DNA from: Candidatus Binatia bacterium
GTDB lineage: Bacteria > Desulfobacterota > Binatia > UBA1149 > CAITLU01
Reading direction: 5' to 3'
Assembly: GCA_036493895.1 (NCBI GenBank)
Contig: DASXOZ010000012.1
Coordinates: 1 to 34,320 of the forward strand
Length of the DNA stretch: 34,320 nt
The position numbers and the translations under genes were made by a program. The stretch's first letter is position 1. Every line of letters starts with the position of its first letter. Positions 24,937 through 31,716 of the stretch are shown piece by piece. The notes beneath the pieces were generated by a model. It worked only from the letters and a program-made list of their open reading frames with translations. It was not told the origin of the DNA and ran no database searches.

Positions 24937-25878
24937 ATGAGCCGGGATCTCCGCATTGGCGTGGCGCTCGGCGGTGGCGGCGCCGCGGCGCTGTCGTGCA
25001 TCGGGGTCCTGGAGCAGCTGCTCGACGCGGGAATCGCGATCGACTGCATTGCCGGTACCAGTGCCGGCGCCATCGTCGGCGCGTCGGCCGCGGCCGGTCA
25101 CCTTCGTGACCTGCACGAAGCAATGGCGTCGCTCAGCCGGGGTCGTTACCTCGGCCTGTTCGATCTGATTCTTTCCGGCGGCGGTCTTCTCGGCGGACGT
25201 CGCGGGATGGACCTGATCGCTCCGTACATCGGCGACGACATCGAGAACCTGCCGACTGCGTTTGCCGCTGTCGCCACCGATCTCGAAAGCGGCGCGGAAG
25301 TGATCCTCGACCGCGGTCCGGTCTACGACGCCGTTCGCGCGAGCATCGCGATTCCCGGCGTCTTTCGCCCTCATCGAATCGACGGGCGCTTTCTCGTCGA
25401 CGGCGGCCTCTCCAATCCCATCCCCGTCAGTGTCGCGCGCGCACTCGGCGCGGATTTCGTGCTCGCGGTCAGCGTGCTCAGGATTCCGGGGCACGGGGAG
25501 GACGGCGCCGCGACCGCACTTGCCGGCGACGTCGATGTCGCCGAAGCCGCCGGACAGGACGGAACGCTGGCAGATGCAGCCACTGCCGATCACCTCGGCG
25601 TGCTGGACGTGCTCTCCAAGGGCAGCGCTGTCGTGCAGTCCCACATCGCTGCGGCGCGCCTGCGTGTCGATCCGCCCGACCAGGCGCTGTTCCTGGAAAT
25701 GGAGAACATCGGCCTGTTCCAGCTGCGCCGCAGCGCCGAGGCCATCGAGAGCGGTCGCCAGGCGGCACTAGCCGCGATGCCGCAGATCCTCGCCGCGATC
25801 GAAGAGGCTCGCCGTGCCCGCGAGCATCCGATCCGCCACTGGATCAGCTCCGCGCTGGCAAGACCGCGCTCGATCTGA
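24937..25878 (+). CDS. Patatin-like phospholipase (RssA/NTE-like)
   Basis: A 313-residue patatin-fold acyl hydrolase. The oxyanion hole is VALGGGGAAAL, the nucleophile is S42 in GTSAG, and the catalytic Asp is D155 in DGGLSNPIPV, giving the usual Ser-Asp dyad. It would deacylate phospholipids or lysophospholipids. The GGGLLGGRRGMDLI segment and its length match the bacterial RssA/NTE-like subgroup without a cyclic-nucleotide domain. No signal peptide or membrane helix is seen. AAGGA precedes the ATG. The next gene starts 12 bp after the stop, so the two are probably co-transcribed. Confidence 0.88.
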   Translation: MSRDLRIGVALGGGGAAALSCIGVLEQLLDAGIAIDCIAGTSAGAIVGASAAAGHLRDLHEAMASLSRGRYLGLFDLILSGGGLLGGRRGMDLIAPYIGDDIENLPTAFAAVATDLESGAEVILDRGPVYDAVRASIAIPGVFRPHRIDGRFLVDGGLSNPIPVSVARALGADFVLAVSVLRIPGHGEDGAATALAGDVDVAEAAGQDGTLADAATADHLGVLDVLSKGSAVVQSHIAAARLRVDPPDQALFLEMENIGLFQLRRSAEAIESGRQAALAAMPQILAAIEEARRAREHPIRHWISSALARPRSI

Positions 25879-25890
25879 AACGCTCGGCGC

Positions 25891-26532
25891 ATGGCGGACA
25901 AGCACCAGGGACACCACGGAAAGAAGAAGAAGCCGCGCCACAAGAAACCGGATCCCCAGGCTTCCGGCGAGTTGACGATGCTGTCAGGCCTGGCCGCGAT
26001 GACGGGTGATGCCGCAGGCGGCGCGATCCGGTTCTTCCTGAAGGTCACCGGCGATCCACTCGGCCTGGAACCGCTGCTGTCGGGACCGGCGCATCCCGGC
26101 AAGCTGGCCCGCGAAGCGGGCAACTACGTTCGGGAGCTGCGCGAGCTTGCCGGCCTGACGATTTCGGATCTCGCGCGCGCCCTGGAACTGCGCGATTCGT
26201 CGTACCTCGAAGCCGTCGAGGCCGGCACCCAGACGCTGTCATTCGACCTCGTGCTCCGTCTTGCCGCGATCGTCGCGCGCAACGACCCTCTGCCCGCCAT
26301 CCTCAAGCTGACGCGGACGAGCAACCCGGCAGTTGCGAAATTCCTCGAGGACTGGGGAGCCGGACGCCTGCCGCTGCAAATCGAGAGAGAACGCCAGTTC
26401 GTCAACCTGCTGCGAGGCAACGACGAAGCGCGCGACCTCGGCGACGAATCCTTCGAGCAGGTCCTCACCTTCACGAAAGCGGCGCTCGACAGCATTGTCG
26501 CCATCGCGGCCGAGTACGAGCACAAGTCGTGA
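25891..26532 (+). CDS. XRE-like helix-turn-helix protein with basic N-terminus
   Basis: A 213-residue protein. Residues 1-20 are strongly basic (KKKKPRHKK), followed by a Gly/Ala stretch containing AAMTGDAAGGAIRFFLKVTG. Residues 78-130 form an XRE/Cro-type helix-turn-helix (YVRELRELAGLTISDLARALEL, then the SYLEAVEAG and RLAAIVARND helices). The rest is a helical C-terminal region of unknown role. It begins 12 bp after the patatin stop and ends one base from the convergent PLP enzyme gene. It may regulate the patatin operon, but no operator is apparent. Similar conserved bacterial proteins have no assigned function. Confidence 0.7.
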   Translation: MADKHQGHHGKKKKPRHKKPDPQASGELTMLSGLAAMTGDAAGGAIRFFLKVTGDPLGLEPLLSGPAHPGKLAREAGNYVRELRELAGLTISDLARALELRDSSYLEAVEAGTQTLSFDLVLRLAAIVARNDPLPAILKLTRTSNPAVAKFLEDWGAGRLPLQIERERQFVNLLRGNDEARDLGDESFEQVLTFTKAALDSIVAIAAEYEHKS

Positions 26533-26533
26533 G

Positions 26534-27631
26534 TCAGTCGCTCCGCATTGTCGTATCGAAGTAACGCCGCAGTCGCGGCCGAAGATCACCCGTGGTGGCC
26601 TGTGCGGCAAGTCCTCCGATATCGCTGCTGTTGCATGTGCTCCAGAACAGCGCGGGAGCGGCAAGTCTTCCCGCCCGTGCATCGGCCAGCAGGCAGGCCA
26701 GGGTCTTGGACGTGTACGTGAGGTCGAGCGAGAGGCCGTCCTCTGCAGCGATCGCCGCCGCCTCTTTTCCTTCGGACGTTTCGAGCGCGTAGAGCCCGCC
26801 GAAGAATTCGCTGCGAAAAACAATTCGATCCGCGGGGGCGGCGATGTCGGGAAACGACGGGTCGGCGTCGCGAAGCAACGCGATCGTCTTCCTCCATAAC
26901 ACGCCGGCGACGCGAGGATTGACGAACTGCTCATCGACGACGCGCACCGCATGGATTCGCGTCGGCCAACCGAGCACCGCCAGGCCGATGCCGAGGCCGA
27001 CGACGGTGCCGAGACTGCCGCCGGCAGCGTAGATCACTGCGGGTCGTGGCAGCAGGCCCGCACTCACCTGCTCGTCGAGCTCGAATGCGGCATTGACGAA
27101 GCCGATCGTGCCGAGCGGCGACGAGCCGCCGGGCGCGATCACGTAAGGAAGACGTCCGTCACGCACCAGGCCTCGCGCCAGCGCCAGCACGGTTCCGGCG
27201 ACGAGCGCAGCGCGGGATCCGAATTCGTGGATGTCGGCGCCAACCGCTGCGCTCACCAGCAGGTTGCTTCGCAGGTAGGCCGCGTTGTGCTGCGGCAGCA
27301 GCATCGAGATGCTGCGCACGCCGACAGATGCCGCGTGAATCGCCGTCGCCGTCGCGTGGTTGGATCCGGCGTATCCGAACGTCATCACGGCGCGGGCGCG
27401 TCGCGACAACGCGTCGCCGAGCAGGAACTCGAGCTTGCGGACCTTGTTTCCGCCGTAACGGGCGCTGCTCGGGCCGTCGTCCTTCAGCCAGAGCCCGCCG
27501 GCCCCCACCCTGTCCGCGACCGCCGTCATCGTGCGCACCGGCGTCGGCAGATCGGCCAGCGCGAGGTGGGCCAGGCGTTCCTGAACACGCGAAAAGCGCT
27601 CGAAAAGAGGGCGTCGCGGCTGCGGAATCAT
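26534..27631 (-). CDS. ACC deaminase/D-cysteine desulfhydrase-family PLP enzyme
   Basis: A 365-residue fold-type II PLP enzyme of the tryptophan synthase beta superfamily. The PLP lysine is K63 in YGGNKVRKLEFLLG, the signature of 1-aminocyclopropane-1-carboxylate deaminases and D-cysteine desulfhydrases; GYAGSNHATATA binds the substrate carboxylate and YAAGGSLGTVVGLGIGL the phosphate. The two activities differ at a few active-site residues that cannot be judged safely here; D-cysteine desulfhydrase is the commoner case in bacteria. The start ATG ending at 27631 has GAGGGG upstream; a start 48 bases earlier would only add a Gly/Pro-rich tail. The gene is alone on its strand. Confidence 0.86.
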   Translation of the reverse strand: MIPQPRRPLFERFSRVQERLAHLALADLPTPVRTMTAVADRVGAGGLWLKDDGPSSARYGGNKVRKLEFLLGDALSRRARAVMTFGYAGSNHATATAIHAASVGVRSISMLLPQHNAAYLRSNLLVSAAVGADIHEFGSRAALVAGTVLALARGLVRDGRLPYVIAPGGSSPLGTIGFVNAAFELDEQVSAGLLPRPAVIYAAGGSLGTVVGLGIGLAVLGWPTRIHAVRVVDEQFVNPRVAGVLWRKTIALLRDADPSFPDIAAPADRIVFRSEFFGGLYALETSEGKEAAAIAAEDGLSLDLTYTSKTLACLLADARAGRLAAPALFWSTCNSSDIGGLAAQATTGDLRPRLRRYFDTTMRSD

Positions 27632-27751
27632 CGCCGTCCCCTCGAGGGGACCGTCCACGCGGCGGGGGCCGCCGCCCAATCACGACGAACGGCTCTTGCG
27701 CCAAGACCGCGCCTGCCGCCACACTCGTCGCCGGACTCTGGGGGACCCGTC

Positions 27752-29704
27752 ATGACACGCACTGCGCTCGCCCTGCTGGCCGCGGCCGTCTTCTGCGCCG
27801 CGCCGGCTTTCGCTTCGACATACTACGTCGCGACCACCGGCAACGACACGCACGACGGCCTGTCGCCGGGAACTTCCTGGCTGACGCTCCAGCATGCCGC
27901 CGACACCGTCGCTCCCGGCGACACGGTGCACGTGGCCAACGGCAATTACACCGGATTCGACGTGCGCGTCGTCGCCGACGCCGCAGATCCGATCTCGTTC
28001 CTGGCCGACGGAAACAGCGTCGCGATCGTCGCCGACAACGACAAGACCCCCGACGGCATCAACATCGAGAATGCCGCCTACATCACCATCGACGGGTTCA
28101 TCGTCAACGACAGGACTCGCGCCGGGATCCGCTCGGCCGTCTCGAACCACATCACCGTGCGCAACTGCCACTGCGGGCATAACGGCACCTGGGGCATCTT
28201 CACCGGTTTCGTCGACGACCTGCTGATCGAGAACAACGAGACCTACACGTCGCAGACCCAGCACGGCATCTACACGTCCAACAGCAGCTCGCGCATCACG
28301 ATCCGCGGCAACCATGTCCACGACAACCATGCCGCCGGCATCCACATGAACGGCGACTTCTCCGAGAAACCCGGCGACGGCCTCATCCACGACGCGCTGA
28401 TCGAGGACAACGTGATCCATGGCAACGGCGCCGGCGGCGGCTCCGGCATCAACATGGACGGGGTGATCGACAGCACGATCCGCAACAACCTGCTCTACGA
28501 CAACCATGCGAGCGGGATCAGCGCCTACAAGATCGACGCTGCGCACGGTTCGACCAACGACGTCATCGTCAACAACACGATCCTCAACGCATCCGACTCG
28601 CGCTGGTGCATCAACATCAACACCGGCTCGACCGGCGCGACGCTGCGCAACAACATTCTTTACAACTACCATTCCTTCCACGGCGTGATCGCGATCGACA
28701 CGACGAGCACGAGCGGCTTCTCGTCGGACTACAATTCGTTGATGGACCGCTTCACCATCGACGACAACATGAACACGGTCATCGACTTTGCCGCCTGGAA
28801 AATGCAGGGCTACGACGCGCACTCGTTCCTTGCCACGCCGGACCAGAATTTCTTCGATCCCACCTCGGACTTTCACCTGCTGCCGAATGCTCCCGCCATC
28901 GACTCCGGAACATCGACGGACGCGCCGAACAGTGACATCGCCGGAGACCCGCGGCCGGTCGGCAGCGGTTACGACATGGGGGCCTACGAGGCCCAACTCC
29001 CGGACTGCGGCGACGGGAACGTGGACGCAGGCGAGGTCTGTGGCGAGCCGTCTCTGCCTGCATGCTCCGACCCTTGCACGACGTGCCTCGGATGCACCTG
29101 CGCGCCGGCCACCCCGGTCTGCGGCGACATGGTCGTCTGCGGCAGCGAGCAGTGCGAGACCAATGCCGATTGCGGCGGCGGGAAGGTCTGCGACAGCTGC
29201 GCGTGCGTCAACCCTTCGATCTGCACGAGCGGCATCGATCTCACCGGTGCGCGCATGAAGGCGCGCGCCACTCCGTTCTCGTTCAAGCTCGGCGCGCAGG
29301 CGCTGATCCCGAAACCGTGGACAGGCGTCAACCCTGCGGCCAACGGCATCCGCATGATCGTCGATTCGCCGGCCGGCCCCGGACTTCTCGATGCGACGTT
29401 GCCGGGCGGCGCCGCGTGGAAGACCAACAGCGCGGCAACCGCGTGGTCTTACACGGATGCGACCGGCGCTGTCGCAGGCATCACAAAGGCCGTCGTCAAG
29501 GATCGCAGCAGCGTCCAGGACGGGCTGCTGCGCGTGACGATCAAGGGCAAGAGCGCGGGATCGGCAACGCTTCCGGATCCGGCGTCGGTGCGCACGACAT
29601 TGGTGCTCGGCGACAGTGACGAATGTGCGCTGCTCGACTGGAACGGGCCCTCCGATGCGTCGCCGGCCTGCAGCGGCAGCAGCAGCCTGCTGAGCTGTCG
29701 CTGA
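27752..29704 (+). CDS. Secreted right-handed beta-helix protein with Cys-rich and beta-sandwich C-terminal modules
   Basis: A 650-residue exported mosaic protein. Signal peptide 1-21; then STYYVATTGNDTHDGLSPGTS, the typical opening of DUF1565/pectate-lyase-like proteins; a parallel beta-helix to about 415 with repeated N-N turns (IENNETY, IRGNHVHDNH, IRNNLLYDNH, RNNILYN); a Cys-rich segment (416-487) of DUF4215-like CGDGNVDAGEVC and CGDMVVCGSEQC units; and a C-terminal domain of about 155 residues of likely beta-sandwich type. The helix could bind or cleave polysaccharide, but no lyase catalytic set is obvious. The C-terminal domain resembles, at low identity, the end of the protein at 31717-34320. 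A surface role is inferred. Confidence 0.83.
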   Translation: MTRTALALLAAAVFCAAPAFASTYYVATTGNDTHDGLSPGTSWLTLQHAADTVAPGDTVHVANGNYTGFDVRVVADAADPISFLADGNSVAIVADNDKTPDGINIENAAYITIDGFIVNDRTRAGIRSAVSNHITVRNCHCGHNGTWGIFTGFVDDLLIENNETYTSQTQHGIYTSNSSSRITIRGNHVHDNHAAGIHMNGDFSEKPGDGLIHDALIEDNVIHGNGAGGGSGINMDGVIDSTIRNNLLYDNHASGISAYKIDAAHGSTNDVIVNNTILNASDSRWCININTGSTGATLRNNILYNYHSFHGVIAIDTTSTSGFSSDYNSLMDRFTIDDNMNTVIDFAAWKMQGYDAHSFLATPDQNFFDPTSDFHLLPNAPAIDSGTSTDAPNSDIAGDPRPVGSGYDMGAYEAQLPDCGDGNVDAGEVCGEPSLPACSDPCTTCLGCTCAPATPVCGDMVVCGSEQCETNADCGGGKVCDSCACVNPSICTSGIDLTGARMKARATPFSFKLGAQALIPKPWTGVNPAANGIRMIVDSPAGPGLLDATLPGGAAWKTNSAATAWSYTDATGAVAGITKAVVKDRSSVQDGLLRVTIKGKSAGSATLPDPASVRTTLVLGDSDECALLDWNGPSDASPACSGSSSLLSCR

Positions 29705-29942
29705 CCTCACCCCCTTGCGCCGACGCGGACTGGAACCAAAGGCCGCGCTGCGCTAGCCCTTGGTGCAGGGGCTCGCACGCGCCGGGCTCCGGCACCGGCG
29801 CGAGGAAAACCCGCGCCCGCGCCGCGGTCGCCGCGAGGGCTGTCGCGGTCGTCGCGTCGCGCCGGCGCGGTGAGATCCGGACGCCTTGGCCGACCGGCGC
29901 ATAGCGGGGAGGTGAACATCGCGGGAAAGGAGCTCGCGCACC

Positions 29943-30884
29943 ATGACTGCGACGATCCTGAACACCAGCCACGCCGGCTTTGCCTCTGTGACGCTCGTGT
30001 CGCCCGACGCGAGACTGCGTGCCGCCTTCATACCATCGCTCAACATGCTCGGCTGTTCGCTCGAGTTCGACGGCGAGGAGCTGCTGCATCTTCGAGCGGG
30101 CGTCCAGGCTTATGCCGACAGCCGCAAGACCTGCGGCATTCCGCTGCTGCACCCGTGGGCAAACCGCCTGGCGGGCAACCACTACCGCATCGGCGGCCAG
30201 CACGTCGCGCTCGTTGACGACAGGCACACGATCCCGCGCGACGCCAACGGGCTGCCGATTCACGGCCTGCTGTCGGGGCGCACGCCATGGAGCGTTACCG
30301 AATCGACTACCGACAATGCCGCGGCGCTCGATGCGCGGTTCGATTTCTCGTCGTCCGATCTGCTCGCGAATTTTCCTTTTCCTCATCTGCTGCAGATGCA
30401 CGTGCGGGTGCGCGACGGGGAGCTCACGATCTCCACGGTGCTGACGCCGACTTCCGAACGCTCGGTGCCGGTATCGTTCGGATATCACCCGTACTTTCGC
30501 ATCCCTGCAGTGCAGCGCGAGGACTGGGTGGTCACTCTTCCCGTTCGAAAGCACCTGATCCTCGATGCCATGTCGATACCGACGGGACGCACCGAAACGG
30601 TGGAGATCGAGACGGCTCCCCTCGGCGAGCGTGCGTGGGACGACTGCTTCACGTCGATTGTCTCGCCGGGCGTGTTCGCGATCGAAGGCGGCCGGCGGCG
30701 AATCGAAGTCGAGCTCGGCCGCGGCTATCCCTTCGTGCAGCTCTTCGCGCCGTCAGGATCGGATTTCCTGGCAATCGAGCCGATGACGGCACCCGCCAAC
30801 GCGCTGGTCAGCGACCACCTCGACCTCGGGGTGGCCCCGCACGGGGACCGCTTCGAAGCGACCTTCACGATCCGCATGCATTGA
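29943..30884 (+). CDS. Aldose 1-epimerase (galactose mutarotase-like)
   Basis: A 313-residue beta-supersandwich protein that should interconvert alpha and beta anomers of sugars. Family residues are N74-R75 (PWANRLAG), H107 (IHGLLSG), H182 (GYHPYFR) as catalytic acid, D234 (WDDCF) and E279 (IEPMTAPANAL) as catalytic base. The pattern is closer to the D-hexose-6-phosphate epimerase-like/GalM-like bacterial subgroup than to E. coli GalM. No signal peptide is seen, so it is cytoplasmic. AAGGAG precedes the ATG. The 238 bases between it and the beta-helix gene hold nothing I can identify. Confidence 0.9.
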   Translation: MTATILNTSHAGFASVTLVSPDARLRAAFIPSLNMLGCSLEFDGEELLHLRAGVQAYADSRKTCGIPLLHPWANRLAGNHYRIGGQHVALVDDRHTIPRDANGLPIHGLLSGRTPWSVTESTTDNAAALDARFDFSSSDLLANFPFPHLLQMHVRVRDGELTISTVLTPTSERSVPVSFGYHPYFRIPAVQREDWVVTLPVRKHLILDAMSIPTGRTETVEIETAPLGERAWDDCFTSIVSPGVFAIEGGRRRIEVELGRGYPFVQLFAPSGSDFLAIEPMTAPANALVSDHLDLGVAPHGDRFEATFTIRMH

Positions 30885-30897
30885 TACCTGGGGAGTA

Positions 30898-30998
30898 ATG
30901 GGGTCAGGCACCATTCCTCTGGTGCCTGACCCCATTCCTCTGGTGCCTGACCCCATTCCTCTGGTGCCTGACCCCATTCCTCTGGTGCCTGACCCCAT
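30898..30998. repeat. Hairpin plus 21-bp tandem array of the dispersed motif
   Basis: ATGGGGTCAGGCACCA (30898-30913) and TGGTGCCTGACCCCAT (30920-30935) form a perfect 16-bp inverted repeat around TTCCTC. From 30919 the 21-bp unit, CTGGTGCCTGACCCCAT followed by TCCT, repeats without change at 30919-30939, 30940-30960 and 30961-30981, then as a 17-bp partial copy at 30982-30998. Any downstream copy could pair with the single inverted copy. The array fills the gap between the convergent epimerase and Cys-rich genes and could act as a bidirectional terminator or a BIME/REP-like element. Confidence 0.92.
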
Positions 30999-31000
30999 AA

Positions 31001-31459
31001 CTACTCTGTCATTGGTGCGCGGCACTGGGGTGGCAGGTCGGCGAGGTTGCAGGAGTCGTGGAGGCAGGTGAGGGCGAGGTTCTGGCAGGTGCGCACGTCC
31101 TGGCGCAGTGCGGTGCGGCAGGGCTTGATGCAGCTCTGGAACTGGGCCCGGGCCTCGAGGCAGATCGATGAGCTCTTGTCGCCGGCGCAGGCGAGCTTGG
31201 CGGACGCCGCCAGCGTCAGGCAGTTCTGCGTGGTGGAGCAGTCGACGAACGCGGAGTGCGCGTCGGCCAGGCACGTGTGAAGGGCCGTCATGCAACTCTC
31301 CACGCAGTCGGCGTTGACCGCCGCGTCGGCGCCGACGCTCGCGGCTCGCGCCGTTATCGGCAGCAGCAGTTGCGCGGCGAGCAGTGCGGCCACTCCGACC
31401 GCGCCGAACGCGATGGCAACGAGCTTCGTGTTGCGGTCGATGTCGCTTTTTCTCGGCAT
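31001..31459 (-). CDS. Cys-rich secreted protein, unknown family (paralogue B)
   Basis: A 152-residue protein with an N-terminal hydrophobic segment (about 12-36) ending ITARAA, either a signal peptide or a single anchor. Its 13 cysteines are at 52, 56, 63, 74, 80, 91, 100, 110, 114, 125, 132, 137 and 146. The first twelve have exactly the spacing of the protein at 11360-11779; only the last gap differs (8 versus 10). Shared blocks are the mid-protein ALxAxAKxAC-like run, KPCRTALR versus DPCRTALR, and CNLADLPPQC versus CGLSDLPTPLRC. I do not recognise the family. Start chosen at the ATG with AGGAG 6 bases upstream. The stop adjoins the motif array at 30998. Confidence 0.78.
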   Translation of the reverse strand: MPRKSDIDRNTKLVAIAFGAVGVAALLAAQLLLPITARAASVGADAAVNADCVESCMTALHTCLADAHSAFVDCSTTQNCLTLAASAKLACAGDKSSSICLEARAQFQSCIKPCRTALRQDVRTCQNLALTCLHDSCNLADLPPQCRAPMTE

Positions 31460-31576
31460 TACGCTCTCCTTCGTTTTACGCGGATCGCACGCCACCCTTC
31501 GGCGCATGCGTTTCGCGTTCAACGGGGCGTGAGCACAACGTGCTTCGCAGCGGTCGAAAGCAACGCCGGCCCAACC

Positions 31577-31596
31577 CGCCCGGGTAAGCCCGGGCG
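31577..31596. other. Perfect 8-bp GC hairpin between two leftward genes
   Basis: CGCCCGGG (31577-31584) pairs with CCCGGGCG (31589-31596) around TAAG, in the 257-bp gap between the large secreted protein gene and the Cys-rich gene. There is no T-run on either side, so it is not a clear rho-independent terminator; it may be an mRNA processing or stability structure. Confidence 0.4.
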
Positions 31597-31716
31597 CTTC
31601 CCATTGAGGAAGGGGCAGGAAGGATCAGCAAGGACGCGAGCCGGAATGCGGCGGCCGTCTCACGCATGCGGGGGCAGAAACATCGCGCAACCGCGTGCGC
31701 GAGGGCGCATTGTCAC

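Noticed and set aside
27680..29710. Minus-strand open frame of 676 codons over the beta-helix gene
   Set aside because: Val/Asp/Arg-rich antisense shadow of a clear signal-peptide protein on the plus strand.
31577..31596. Riboswitch-like structure upstream of the Cys-rich gene
   Set aside because: Only one 8-bp stem is evident; I could not match the surrounding bases to any known riboswitch consensus, so it is kept only as a hairpin.
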